From the NCBI RefSeq assembly GCF_013409255.1, contig NZ_JACCAS010000002.1, positions 1,364,001 to 1,428,000 on the forward strand: a stretch of DNA of 64,000 nt, given 5' to 3'. How positions within the stretch are numbered: position 1 is the first letter of the stretch; the number at the start of each line of letters is the position of its first letter. The translations under genes and the position numbers were made by a program. Origin of the DNA: Paraburkholderia bryophila (GTDB lineage Bacteria; Pseudomonadota; Gammaproteobacteria; Burkholderiales; Burkholderiaceae). Below are positions 34,624-43,901 of the stretch, piece by piece. The notes under the pieces are model-generated. The model did no database searches, was not told where the DNA came from, and saw only the letters and a program-made list of their open reading frames with translations.

Positions 34624-35029
34624 ATGCCAACGAAGACATTCAATGCTTCGTTTATTCATTCGCTGTCCGACATTTATAGCGCCGGGAGGCAGATGACAAA
34701 GTCGCTTCCCAAGATGGCACGGGCGGCGACCACGCCGGAACTCCGAACGGCGTTCGAAACTTACCTTTAAGAAACGCAAGGCCAGATTGAAAGAATTGAC
34801 CAGGTTGTCGAAACTTGCGCAATCAAACTCAAGCGGGGTTGTGCGTCGCCATAGAAAGCTTGGTTGAGAAGGGCCAGGAGTAGATTGAAGAAATCGAAAA
34901 GGGCCAGTACTGAACACCGCGCTAATCGCTGCTGCACAGAAGGTGGAGCACTACGAAATCGCAGCGTACGGCTCATTGATAGCGCAGGCAAAGCAGCTTG
35001 GCCGGTGTTTGACGGCGCAACTGGAATGA
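34624..35029 (+). pseudogene. Decayed YciF/DUF892 ferritin-like gene
   Basis: ATG at 34624 after GAAGGAGGGAG begins MPTKTFNASFIHSLSDIYSA and LPKMARAATTPELRTAFE, the N-terminus of YciF. A stop at 34768-34770 interrupts it. Homology continues past the stop (ETQGQIERIDQVVE), then in shifted frames LVEKGQE and ALIAAAQKVEHYEIAAYGSL, ending with AKQLG. So the full gene is present but has several stops and frameshifts. Intact homologues are stress-linked ferritin-like proteins. Confidence 0.7.
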
Positions 35030-35057
35030 ATTCGTGTTCGGCTCGAGTCCAAAACGT

Positions 35058-35276
35058 CTACCTGTGGCTATCAATCCACGCTCGCGCCCACTCCAGGCCC
35101 GCATGCCGCGCTTCCTCTTCGGAATCGAAGTAGTCGAGGATGCCGGAAGATTCGACCATCTTGCCGCTCAAGGTTATCGTCCCGCTGGCCGCATAACGCT
35201 CCGGTTCGAGAATGCCATCCTGCTGCAGGATGGCGTGCCCCCAAACGCTGTAGCCATGGTAGAACTGCGGCTCCAT
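35058..35276 (-). CDS. Hypothetical protein
   Basis: 72 residues: FYHGYSVWGHAILQQDGILE, RYAASGTITLSGKMVESSG, and EEEARHAGLEWARAWIDSH. The layout, two beta hairpins and a closing helix, matches a small family I have seen in Burkholderia but cannot name. Its start overlaps the stop of the upstream signal-peptide gene by one base, so the two form an operon. Confidence 0.55.
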   Translation of the reverse strand: MEPQFYHGYSVWGHAILQQDGILEPERYAASGTITLSGKMVESSGILDYFDSEEEARHAGLEWARAWIDSHR

Positions 35277-35626
35277 CAGCGAGCGACTTCGGCAGATGCG
35301 CCGCGCCCGGTCACCCGAAATACATTGCCTTCGGGAGTTATCTGACGAGGAATCTCAGACATGTCCGGTTCTTTCGCCGGCGCGACATCTTGCATGCGGC
35401 GTTGCTTTGCCACGAGACTTGGCGCGAATGTCGGCATGCGCCGGGCATGCACCTTGACCGCGTGCGGAACCGTATGTCGGTGACTCGCAAACTTGTGTTC
35501 AGCCTTTATGTGCCGGGGCATAGTCGCACGTGCCTCTGGCGGATTCCAGATTTCCGTACACGTCCCGACCGCGAACGCACTCGGCGTAGCAGTGGCTACA
35601 AGTAAAGCAAGTCCAATTCTCTTCAC
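35276..35626 (-). CDS. Secreted small basic protein, intact paralogue
   Basis: A GTG at 35626, five bases after AAGGAGA, gives 116 residues; the frame itself opens at 35659. Residues 1-21 form a Sec signal peptide (VKRIGLALLVATATPSAFAVG). The mature part begins CTEIWNPPEARATMP and is His/Arg-rich. It ends MSEIPRQITPEGNVFRV. A broken paralogue sits at 45796-46144. A periplasmic or secreted place is likely. Function unknown. Confidence 0.6.
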   Translation of the reverse strand: MKRIGLALLVATATPSAFAVGTCTEIWNPPEARATMPRHIKAEHKFASHRHTVPHAVKVHARRMPTFAPSLVAKQRRMQDVAPAKEPDMSEIPRQITPEGNVFRVTGRGASAEVAR

Positions 35627-35787
35627 AGTTTCTCCTTGCATATAGCTCGGTTCAGCCACTCTTAGCAGCCAAGACGTTGGCTAGGCAACCGACGTGGAAC
35701 CGGACCCGTCGGCGCGATTGTTGCGCAAACGGATTGCATAGTCACACCTTTTCGCGGTCTTCCCCCCGCGTGTGGCATCGACTGTCC

Positions 35788-35997
35788 CTACTGCTTAAGA
35801 CGTTGCGTATCGATGCCGGCTTTCTTTAGCGCAGCGTCAATCTGCGTCAGTTCCGTGCCGAAATCAAGTGCCCATTCTTCGCCGTCACAGCGCACTGTCA
35901 TGCCGTTATGCATCGAGATTAGGAGGCGCGCCTTAAACAATGCGTCCACAAGCTTTGATTCCCGTTCCGATTCCCGAACCCACTCGCCCGCTCTCAT
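35788..35997 (-). CDS. Hypothetical protein
   Basis: ATG at 35997 gives 69 residues (MRAGEWVRESERESKLVDAL, FKARLLISMHNGMTVRCDG, ending TQIDAALKKAGIDTQRLKQ). The frame stays open upstream to 36099, but the added residues look unlike protein. No known family. It diverges from the SOS cassette. Confidence 0.5.
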   Translation of the reverse strand: MRAGEWVRESERESKLVDALFKARLLISMHNGMTVRCDGEEWALDFGTELTQIDAALKKAGIDTQRLKQ

Positions 35998-36148
35998 GAT
36001 GAAGTCTCCCTCTGGATGAAGCACGCCGTCCACATCAACGCCCGTGCGAACGCATCGTCGGCATTGCACGGGCTGCTTCCGACCACACCCGTGAACCAAC
36101 CCGCATTAAAAAGTGCCAGTTCTCTTGCGTAGATTTGCGTGTACGATA

Positions 36149-36164
36149 CTGTATAAATATACAG
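36149..36164 (+). promoter_or_regulatory. LexA box (SOS operator)
   Basis: CTGTATAAATATACAG is a palindromic match to the LexA operator consensus CTGT-N8-ACAG. It lies 15 bases before the imuA start codon, where bound LexA would block transcription until DNA damage. Confidence 0.92.
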
Positions 36165-36179
36165 CTTTTTGAGCCGCCA

Positions 36180-36887
36180 ATGTCCGTCGCCAACGTCCTT
36201 GCTGAAGAGATACATCCGTCCCTCTGGCGGGCGTCGCAGCTCGCACGCAGCCGCGGAAGGGTTGTCGAGACTGGGTATCCGGCACTGTCGGCGGAACTGC
36301 CGGGCGGCGGGTGGCCCGTTGGGGCGTTGGTGGACCTGCTGGTCCAGCAGGCGGGCGTAGGCGAACTGCGCCTGCTGCGTCCAGCGCTCACCGCCGCAGG
36401 AAATCGGCCGGTCGCGTTCGTGCAGCCACCGCATACTCCAGACGGCTTGGGGCTTAGCTACATCGGGCTGTCTCTGGACCAGGTGCTTCGCGTGAACGCG
36501 CAGAAAACTGCGGATGCGCTCTGGTCGACGGAGCAGATTCTTCGCGCAGGCAGTTGCGGAGCGGTGATTTTCTGGACGCAGTACGCGCAGGCTTCGTCGC
36601 TTCGGCGATTGCACTTGGCTGCCCAGTCATCCGAGACGTTGTTCGTGATGGTGCGGCCACTGGCTTCCGCGCAGGATGCATCACCGGCGCTGCTGCGGCT
36701 TGCGCTCAGACCATCATCTGACGGTCTGACCGTGGACATCGTGAAACGACGAGGGCCCTCTCGCGCAGAGCCCTTGTCGATTCCTCTCCAACCAACCCCT
36801 GTTCTGCTTTCCCGACATGCGCGTTTTTCTCGCCGTTCACCTGCCGAAGTTGCCGCTCGAGGTCTTCAGACCGAAGTGGTCACCTGA
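36180..36887 (+). CDS. imuA: ImuA-type SOS mutagenesis protein
   Basis: ATG at 36180 (MSVANVLAEEIHPSLW) just after the LexA box gives 235 residues. It has the RecA-like fold of ImuA/SulA-related proteins: ELPGGGWPVGALVDLL, GELRLLRPAL, VFWTQYAQASSLRRL-like strands, and a weakly conserved P-loop area. ImuA works with ImuB and DnaE2 in damage-induced mutagenesis. The 3' end overlaps imuB by 71 bases, so the two genes are coupled. Confidence 0.85.
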   Translation: MSVANVLAEEIHPSLWRASQLARSRGRVVETGYPALSAELPGGGWPVGALVDLLVQQAGVGELRLLRPALTAAGNRPVAFVQPPHTPDGLGLSYIGLSLDQVLRVNAQKTADALWSTEQILRAGSCGAVIFWTQYAQASSLRRLHLAAQSSETLFVMVRPLASAQDASPALLRLALRPSSDGLTVDIVKRRGPSRAEPLSIPLQPTPVLLSRHARFSRRSPAEVAARGLQTEVVT

Positions 36888-38286
36888 GCCTGCGCACGGC
36901 AGCGCCGTGCTCGAGAAAGACAAAGTGGTCATTGCAGATGCCACGGCGCGTCTGGCCGGTGTGCGGCTCGGAATGAAGCGCGGCGGAGTGCTGACGTTGT
37001 CGCCCGAGACTGAGATGCATGAACGCGAAATAGGTCGCGAAGGCGCAGCGCAGCGCGAGGTTGGAATCGCGCTGATGCGCTTCTCGCCCGAAGTCGCGCT
37101 GCTCGACGAAGCAACGGTCGTCGTCGAAGTCGGTGCGAGCTTGCGTCTTTTCGGCGGCCTGCTTGTGCTGAGTCGTGAGGCGAAGGCTGTCCTGGGTGCC
37201 CTCGGCTTCACCGCACGCATCAGCGCAGCGCCGACTGGCCAAGGCGCCTGGTTGCTCGCAAAGTATGGGAATCGGAGAGTGTTGAAGCTTGCCTCGCTCG
37301 AGCATCGTCTGTCCGCATTGCCAATGACAGCGGTCCCCGAGGTCCGTCCATTTTTTGACTGGTTCAATGGCCTTGGCTGCGAGACTATCGCAGACATACG
37401 ACGCCTGCCGCGTGCAGGACTTCAGCGTCGATGTGGCGAGCACCTGCTGGACTCCCTCGACCGTGCCTTCGGTAGTGCCCCAGAGCTGTTCGATTGGCTT
37501 GAGTTGCCACCGACATTTTCCGCGCGCATCGAGATGCCGGACCGACTCGAGCACGCGGACGGAGCGGTCTTCGCTGCGCACAGACTCATAGTCCAGCTAT
37601 GCGGATGGCTCTGCGCCAAACAACTTGCTGTCACAGGCGTGCGCCTTTCGCTCGAGCATGAGCGTGGGCGTGATGCCATTGAGCCAACCATCGTCGACAT
37701 CGCGCTGGGCGAGCCGACTTGGCGCGAGGAGCACCTGGTCAGACTATTGAAAGAACGGTTGCATCGGATTGAACTTGCCGCGCCGATGATTGCCCTGTGC
37801 CTTGACGCCACGAACGTCGAGTCTGCGGCGCCAGCGTCTGACACGCTGTTCCCTGAACCTGGTGGCTCTAAAGAAGACCACCAGAAACTGCTCGAACTGC
37901 TTGTCGCACGGCTCGGAGAAGATAACGTCCTGCGGCCGGCGCCCACGGCCGACCATCGTCCCGAAGTTGCAAACCACTGGATTCCAGTTTCGCAAAAACG
38001 AAAATCAGACACGCTTCCAGAAGGTCTGCCAAGGCCTACGTGGATGCTCGATACCCCTGTCCGCCTGTTGATGCGCAAGCACCGACCGTTTTATGGTTCG
38101 CCGCTGCGGATGGTGTCGCCCGGTGAGCGCATTGAGGCCGGCTGGTTCGATGGCGAGCTCGTCACGCGCGATTATTTTGTCGCGCAGGGAGAAGACACGA
38201 GCTGCTACTGGATTTACCGGGAGCGCGTCAGCAGTCGTGACGCCGAAGAAGAGCAGCGCTGGTTCCTCCACGGCCTCTTCGGGTGA
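36817..38286 (+). CDS. imuB: ImuB, catalytically dead Y-family polymerase hub
   Basis: 489 residues with the Y-family polymerase layout (MRVFLAVHLPKLPLEVFR, then palm, finger and thumb parts). In place of the catalytic acidic residues of DinB it has ordinary ones, as usual for ImuB. ImuB is an adaptor that holds the mutasome together by binding the sliding clamp and DnaE2. The stop lies six bases before the dnaE2 start. Confidence 0.9.
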   Translation: MRVFLAVHLPKLPLEVFRPKWSPEPAHGSAVLEKDKVVIADATARLAGVRLGMKRGGVLTLSPETEMHEREIGREGAAQREVGIALMRFSPEVALLDEATVVVEVGASLRLFGGLLVLSREAKAVLGALGFTARISAAPTGQGAWLLAKYGNRRVLKLASLEHRLSALPMTAVPEVRPFFDWFNGLGCETIADIRRLPRAGLQRRCGEHLLDSLDRAFGSAPELFDWLELPPTFSARIEMPDRLEHADGAVFAAHRLIVQLCGWLCAKQLAVTGVRLSLEHERGRDAIEPTIVDIALGEPTWREEHLVRLLKERLHRIELAAPMIALCLDATNVESAAPASDTLFPEPGGSKEDHQKLLELLVARLGEDNVLRPAPTADHRPEVANHWIPVSQKRKSDTLPEGLPRPTWMLDTPVRLLMRKHRPFYGSPLRMVSPGERIEAGWFDGELVTRDYFVAQGEDTSCYWIYRERVSSRDAEEEQRWFLHGLFG

Positions 38287-38292
38287 CGTGCT

Positions 38293-41200
38293 GTGGACAC
38301 GACCTTCAATATCCTTCCGGCGTACGCCGAGCTTTTTTGCCGTTCAAACTTTTCGTTTTTGCGAGGTGCTTCGCATGCAGAGGAGCTTGCGGAGCGCGCG
38401 GCGCAACTGGGCTACGCTGCGCTCGCCGTAACGGATGAGTGCTCACTCGCCGGCGTCGTCCGGGCTCACGTGGCCGCAAAGAAAGTCGGGCTACCGTTTA
38501 TCGTTGGCTCGTACTTCCGTCTGGTGAATGCCGACGGGTCGCCAGCGTTCGGACTGATTCTGCTCGCAAGGAACCGTGAGGGATACGGTAACCTTTCCGA
38601 ACTCATCACGCTCGCCCGGACGCGCGCGCCGAAGGGCGAATATCGACTGACTCCGCAGGACCTTTCGCGACCAGACAAAGAGTATCGTCATCTGCTGGGA
38701 GTACCCGATTGTCTTGCGATTCTTGTGCCAGATTTCCCTGCGAAAGAGGATGCTCTGGAAGCGCAGGTCGAGTGGCTCGATGACACGTTCATCGGTCGCG
38801 CGTGGGTCGGTCTCGTGCTTCACCAGAGGGCGATGGACGACATTCACCGAGGTGCGGTCGAATTTGTTGCTCGCAACTTCGACGTGCCTGTGGTGGCGCT
38901 CGGCGACGTTGTGATGCATGTGCGCTCCAGGAAGCCTCTGCAAGACACAATGACGGCTATCCGCGTCGGCAGGCCTGTTCACGAATGCGGCTATGACCTC
39001 GCGCCGAATGCCGAGCAGCACTTGCGCTCGCGGTTGCGACTTGCGAACCTCTATCCGGATGATGCGCTCGCCGCGACTGTTGACATTGCGAATCGCTGCA
39101 CGTTTTCGCTCGATGAGTTGCGCTACGAATATCCCGACGAACTGGTGCCCGCCGGCACAACGCCAGTCTCATATCTCCGGCAGGAAACGTATATAGGCGC
39201 ACAGCGACGTTTTCCCTCGGGCATCCCGCACAGAGTGCAGGAGCAGATTGAACACGAACTGGAGCTGATAGCCGACCTCGGGTACGAACCGTACTTTCTC
39301 ACGGTCTACGACATCGTGCGCTTCGCTCGTAGCCAGCACATTCTGTGTCAAGGCCGAGGCTCTGCCGCAAACTCTGCCGTCTGCTATTGCCTTGGGGTGA
39401 CGGAGGTGGACCCCGCCCGCGGCAACATGCTGTTCGAGCGATTTATCTCGAAGGAACGTGGGGAGCCGCCTGACATTGACGTCGATTTCGAGCACCAGCG
39501 ACGCGAAGAAGTCATTCAATACATCTACCAGAAATATGGCCGCGACCGCGCAGCGATTGCGGCCGCGGTGTCGACGTATCGGCCACGCGGAGCGTTGCGC
39601 GAAACGGGAAAGGCACTCGGCGTTGACCCGCAGATTGTCGACCTGGTGGCGAAGTCGCATCACTGGTTCGATACCAGTGAAGACCTGTTGAAGCGCTTCG
39701 CGGAATCCGGCCTTGACCCGGAGAAGCCGCTTATCCAGGCGTGGGCAAGACTTGCCTCCCAACTGCTCGGCTTTCCACGGCACCTGTCGCAGCACTCGGG
39801 TGGCTTTGTCATCAGTCGCGGCAAGCTCACGCGCCTCGTCCCCGTTGAAAACGCCGCGATGGCAGACCGCAGTGTGATTGAATGGGACAAAGACGACCTT
39901 GAGTCACTGGGCTTGCTGAAGATTGATGTCCTCGCACTCGGGATGCTGTCCGCGATTCGCCGCACGCTCGACTTGGTGTCGGAGCAGCGCGGCGAACGTT
40001 TCGAGATGCAGGACATACCTGCCGAAGACCCTGCCACGTACAAAATGATTTCAGTTGCGGACACGGTCGGAGTGTTTCAGATTGAATCGCGAGCGCAGAT
40101 GAGCATGTTGCCGCGAATGCAGCCGCGCACTTTTTACGACCTGGTTATCGAGGTCGCCATCGTGCGACCCGGTCCGATTCAGGGCGGCGCCGTTCATCCC
40201 TACCTCCAACGCCGCCAGGGATTTGAGCCGGTCACTTATCCGAGCGATGCCCTCAAAGTTGCTCTTGGCCGGACCCTTGGGGTACCGATTTTCCAGGAGC
40301 AGGTTATGCAGGTCGCCATCCTGGCAGCCGGTTTTACTCCGGGCGAGGCCGATGGCTTGCGGAGAGCAATGGCTGCATGGAAGCGCAAGGGCGGTCTGGA
40401 AAAATACTACAACCGCATAGTGGTCGGCATGCAGGAACGCGGGTACGACCTGGCCTTCGCAGAATCAATCTTTGAGCAGATTAAGGGCTTCGGTGAGTAT
40501 GGTTTTCCAGAAAGCCATGCCGCCAGCTTTGCGCTGCTTGTCTACGCGAGCAGCTGGTTAAAGTGCCACGAACCCGAAGCGTTCCTCACAGCGATGCTGA
40601 ACTCGCAGCCCATGGGCTTTTACTCACCTTCGCAACTGGTGCAGGACGCGCAGCGTCATGGCGTCACGGTGCTTCCGGTTGACGTGACTATCAGCGGGTG
40701 GGATTCATCGCTCGAACGTTTTGCTGACGCGACCAGACCGGCCGTGCGTCTCGGGCTGTCACTGCTTCGCGGCATGAAGGACGGCGCGGCAGAAAGAATC
40801 GTGAACGCGCGCGCAGTTCGCGCCTTCGGAAGCGTCAGCGACCTTGCGCGCAGAGCACAGCTCGACCGGAAAGACCTCCATGCTCTTGCCGACGCTAACG
40901 CGTTGGCTTCGCTCGCGGGAAACCGCAGGGAAGCGCTCTGGCAGTCGGTCGCGGCCGTTCCCGACAAGGACATGCTTGCCAGCGCACCGGTGCAGGACGA
41001 GACGCCTGAGTTGGGCGCGCCGTCAGAAGCACACGACATCGTCTCGGATTATCGGTCTGTCGGACTGACGCTGGGGCGCCATCCCCTTGAGCTGCTGCGG
41101 CCGCAATTGCTCGAAAACCGGTTGATGCCGGCGTCGACACTGCGTACTTATCGCCACGGCCGGCTGGCACGAGGGTGCGGTCTTGTGACCGTGCGACAGC

Positions 41201-41442
41201 GACCCGGAACGGCGAAAGGCGTGCTGTTCGTGACGCTCGAAGATGAGACTGGCAACGTCAATGTGATTGTCTGGCCGTCCCTTTTCGAACGACAACGTAA
41301 GGAAGCTTTAGGCGCATCGCTGCTGGCGGTCTACGGCACATGGCAATGTGAAGGTGAGGTCCGACATCTCGTCGCTCAGCGGCTTGTCGACATGTCTCAT
41401 CTGCTGGGTGGGTTATCAACCGTGAGTCGGAATTTTTGCTGA
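38293..41442 (+). CDS. dnaE2: DnaE2, error-prone DNA polymerase III alpha-type subunit
   Basis: The GTG start at 38293 gives 1049 residues, normal for DnaE2. An N-terminal PHP domain (CRSNFSFLRGASHAEEL, TDECSLAGVVRAH) has lost several metal ligands, as is usual for DnaE2. The polymerase core includes PDIDVDFEHQRREEV with the catalytic aspartates. HhH and OB domains come last (ARGCGLVTVRQRPGTAKGV, VFVTLEDETG-type text). Together with imuAB it makes a translesion synthesis unit responsible for damage-induced mutation. The three genes form one LexA-controlled operon. Confidence 0.95.
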   Translation: MDTTFNILPAYAELFCRSNFSFLRGASHAEELAERAAQLGYAALAVTDECSLAGVVRAHVAAKKVGLPFIVGSYFRLVNADGSPAFGLILLARNREGYGNLSELITLARTRAPKGEYRLTPQDLSRPDKEYRHLLGVPDCLAILVPDFPAKEDALEAQVEWLDDTFIGRAWVGLVLHQRAMDDIHRGAVEFVARNFDVPVVALGDVVMHVRSRKPLQDTMTAIRVGRPVHECGYDLAPNAEQHLRSRLRLANLYPDDALAATVDIANRCTFSLDELRYEYPDELVPAGTTPVSYLRQETYIGAQRRFPSGIPHRVQEQIEHELELIADLGYEPYFLTVYDIVRFARSQHILCQGRGSAANSAVCYCLGVTEVDPARGNMLFERFISKERGEPPDIDVDFEHQRREEVIQYIYQKYGRDRAAIAAAVSTYRPRGALRETGKALGVDPQIVDLVAKSHHWFDTSEDLLKRFAESGLDPEKPLIQAWARLASQLLGFPRHLSQHSGGFVISRGKLTRLVPVENAAMADRSVIEWDKDDLESLGLLKIDVLALGMLSAIRRTLDLVSEQRGERFEMQDIPAEDPATYKMISVADTVGVFQIESRAQMSMLPRMQPRTFYDLVIEVAIVRPGPIQGGAVHPYLQRRQGFEPVTYPSDALKVALGRTLGVPIFQEQVMQVAILAAGFTPGEADGLRRAMAAWKRKGGLEKYYNRIVVGMQERGYDLAFAESIFEQIKGFGEYGFPESHAASFALLVYASSWLKCHEPEAFLTAMLNSQPMGFYSPSQLVQDAQRHGVTVLPVDVTISGWDSSLERFADATRPAVRLGLSLLRGMKDGAAERIVNARAVRAFGSVSDLARRAQLDRKDLHALADANALASLAGNRREALWQSVAAVPDKDMLASAPVQDETPELGAPSEAHDIVSDYRSVGLTLGRHPLELLRPQLLENRLMPASTLRTYRHGRLARGCGLVTVRQRPGTAKGVLFVTLEDETGNVNVIVWPSLFERQRKEALGASLLAVYGTWQCEGEVRHLVAQRLVDMSHLLGGLSTVSRNFC

Positions 41443-41570
41443 ACGGATACTACGGCCGAACGCAGGGTGTCTATCACTGCGACCGGCTTCTGGCCGCTGC
41501 CACGGCGTGGGCGCACGGTTCGCCTCGTCTTGGGTAATGCGTATCATAGGGAGACGAAACGGAGGCATTC

Positions 41571-42533
41571 ATGTGCTACTCGGCCCAGGTTCAAGCTGAC
41601 TACCGGAAATTCGTGCGCATGTTCGGCGCCATCATGGACATCGGGGAATTCACCCGGCTGTTCTTTGAACGCGCCGAAGGTGTCAGCAAGGCGAAGATAC
41701 CCAAGGCGATGGAACACGCCTTCGACGAACCGCAAACTGACGCCGAGCGCGAAATCAAAGCCTCTATCGACAAGTTCAATTCCGTCCAGACTTCGAAGCT
41801 CGAACAGGACCTGTTTAAGGAACGCAAACGGCTGGCCGATGCAGAACGCACGCTTCAAACGAAGGCCACCAAGGCCGCTATCGAAAGTCAACGAATCGCC
41901 ACAGACAAAATCGCCTGGACTCTGGGCAAGCTTGAAGACATGCAGCGAGCTGAGCCGAACGCACGTGACTCGCGCATATTCCCGGGTCACTACGCGCCTG
42001 TCATGATTGTGGAAAATGGCCGGCGAGTTGTTAAACCAATGCGCTACCAATGTCGCATCGCCGGCAAGCCCGCTACCTATGACGTGAAGTATCCCGGGAC
42101 GTACAACGCTCGTCGCGACAATCTCGAGGGCTTTTGGAAGCCATGCTTCGGGCACACCCACGGCGTCATGCTTGTTGACGTGTTCTATGAAAATGTCAGC
42201 AAGGCAAAGATGGAAGGGACGTTGTCAGAGACACATGAGCGAGACGAAAATGTCGTACTCGAATTTCGTCCAAGCAACGGTGAGCTAATGCTGGTCGCCT
42301 GTCTTTGGTCTCGATGGTTGGCGCCGGGCGAGCCCGATTTGTTGTCGTTTGCAGCGATAACCGATGAGCCGCCTGCAGAGGTTGCGGCAGTTGGCCATGA
42401 CCGATGCATCATTCCCATAAAACCGGAAAACGTCGACTTGTGGCTGAACCCGAAAGCATCGGACCTCGCGGCATCGTACGCCGTGCTTGATGACCGGGAG
42501 CGGCCATTCTATGAGCACCGATTGGCTGCCTGA
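41571..42533 (+). CDS. SRAP/HMCES-type protein with long helical insertion
   Basis: SRAP proteins form a covalent thiazolidine link to abasic sites in single-stranded DNA through Cys2, shielding them. Here MCYSAQ supplies Cys2. Asn179 (TYNARRDN), Glu207 (FYENV) and His276 (GHDRCI) complete the active-site set. Between Cys2 and the first core strand (RIFPGHYAPV at about 136) lie some 110 residues, mostly a charged coiled coil, absent from short YedK-type members. Its position right after dnaE2 fits an SOS role, though it has no LexA box of its own that I can see. Confidence 0.8.
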   Translation: MCYSAQVQADYRKFVRMFGAIMDIGEFTRLFFERAEGVSKAKIPKAMEHAFDEPQTDAEREIKASIDKFNSVQTSKLEQDLFKERKRLADAERTLQTKATKAAIESQRIATDKIAWTLGKLEDMQRAEPNARDSRIFPGHYAPVMIVENGRRVVKPMRYQCRIAGKPATYDVKYPGTYNARRDNLEGFWKPCFGHTHGVMLVDVFYENVSKAKMEGTLSETHERDENVVLEFRPSNGELMLVACLWSRWLAPGEPDLLSFAAITDEPPAEVAAVGHDRCIIPIKPENVDLWLNPKASDLAASYAVLDDRERPFYEHRLAA

Positions 42534-42675
42534 CGCGGACAAGCTTGTGCCCGGTTCTCGAAGAAGCTGCGTCAGCAGTGGGTGCTATCCATCAACTTCA
42601 GTTTATTTCAAAGCGCCTGCTTCAGCGGTAAGCAGGGCGCACCATGGCTGGCTAAGCACGGTAGTCGGCGCGGCG

Positions 42676-43089
42676 CTAGCGGGCTGACTTAGACAGACGG
42701 TGACCCAAGCCCAGGTTCGTTACGAGTTGCCACGTGTAGACTCTCGAATACGTGACTCCGTATCGGCTCGCCACCAGTTCACGCACCCTCCCGTTTGTCC
42801 ATGCATCAGTCGGGAAACCGTGAATTTGGGCCGAACCCACAAGAGCCTTTTCAATCCATTTCAACGCCGTTTCGTCCAGCGCTGATGGACGACCGCCGAT
42901 ACTCATCCTCCTCAGCGCATCAAGACCACCTTCGTCGATGATGTCCTTGTACCGCCGAACCGTTCCGACACCCATCTGCATCTTTTCGGCTACCTTGGCG
43001 ACAGGCGCTCCTTTTGCGAGCATTTTTCCTGCGGTCATACGTCGCACGACGGTTGGAAGTTTGTCCCGGGGAGTCATTTTCTCTTTCAC
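42676..43089 (-). CDS. IS630-type winged helix-turn-helix protein, no catalytic domain
   Basis: 137 residues. The first half is an HTH (AGKMLAKGAPVAKVAEKMQM, VGTVRRYKDIIDEGG), and the second is the winged HTH_33 domain (GRPSALDETALKWIEKAL, GVTYSRVYTWQLVTNLGL). In IS630-family transposases these precede the DDE domain, which is absent here. It could be a transposase remnant or a domesticated regulator. No flanking repeats seen. Confidence 0.6.
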   Translation of the reverse strand: MKEKMTPRDKLPTVVRRMTAGKMLAKGAPVAKVAEKMQMGVGTVRRYKDIIDEGGLDALRRMSIGGRPSALDETALKWIEKALVGSAQIHGFPTDAWTNGRVRELVASRYGVTYSRVYTWQLVTNLGLGHRLSKSAR

Positions 43090-43265
43090 GAGCTAGATTC
43101 CTTGCAAATGACTGTGCTCTGGTAGCACGGAAAGCTTGCAATTACCTGCCCCCACGCGCCTTACAGGCCTTACGTATCCGTTGCGCGTGGGCTGTTCGGC
43201 GGATTATGACAGGAGGACGGTCCGCAATCTAGAATGGATACTGGTTGCAATACTCCGAGGCCGCG

Positions 43266-43508
43266 ATGACCGATATTGCAGGTTCCAAAGTGGTACCCAG
43301 TAGCGAATCGCCGGAGCTTCTCGATGCGGCCTGTAATCACGTCCGGGATATGACACATGCACGGTGCGCCGTCGTCGTTGTCATTGACGGAGAGTCCGGG
43401 TCCGGCTACTCCGTCGTCGGCCCGCTGGATGCGCAGGTGCTGCTGCCTGACATCTTGCGGAAGGTCGCGGATTCCCTTCGGGGACAGTTAAGCGGTCACT
43501 TGCAATGA
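43266..43508 (+). CDS. Hypothetical protein
   Basis: ATG at 43266 gives 80 residues (ELLDAACNHVRDMTHARCAV, VVVIDGESGSGYSVVGPL, LLPDILRKVADSLRGQL). The mix of a strand pair and a closing helix seems authentic, but the family is unknown. The stop overlaps the next ATG by four bases, so translation is coupled. Confidence 0.5.
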   Translation: MTDIAGSKVVPSSESPELLDAACNHVRDMTHARCAVVVVIDGESGSGYSVVGPLDAQVLLPDILRKVADSLRGQLSGHLQ

Positions 43509-43879
43509 GCACGATGGACAATCCGCTTAACCTGGACCTTCGGGCACGTGCCGAACTGCTTGCGTATCTCGTTGCATCCCATCTCCTGGCGAGACAGATG
43601 ACTGGCGATTGGTTGTCATCCGACCACGTGGTGGAATCGACCGCGATATGGCTTAGGAAGAACGGTGGTGGTGCCGATGTCTTGCAGCGAGTCATGCTTT
43701 CGACGCGGGCGCTCGAGGTTGCCCAGCACCTCGAAGGCATATCGGTAGCGGAAGTCACGCCCCAAGTGGTTCGCACGTTATTTTGTGAGAATCTGCGCCT
43801 CGATTTCCGGTCACCGACGGCGCGAGAAATATACAACCTATGTCTCACGCTGCTGCTAAGCACTCGTTGGTTTGAATAG
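43505..43879 (+). CDS. Hypothetical helical protein
   Basis: 124 residues, all helical (ARAELLAYLVASHLLARQMT, TAIWLRKNGGGADVLQRVML, PTAREIYNLCLTLLLSTRWF). It is coupled to the previous gene. No motif or membrane segment identified. Function unknown. Confidence 0.5.
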   Translation: MSTMDNPLNLDLRARAELLAYLVASHLLARQMTGDWLSSDHVVESTAIWLRKNGGGADVLQRVMLSTRALEVAQHLEGISVAEVTPQVVRTLFCENLRLDFRSPTAREIYNLCLTLLLSTRWFE

Positions 43880-43901
43880 TCGATTGCGGTTGCGTGCCGG
43901 G

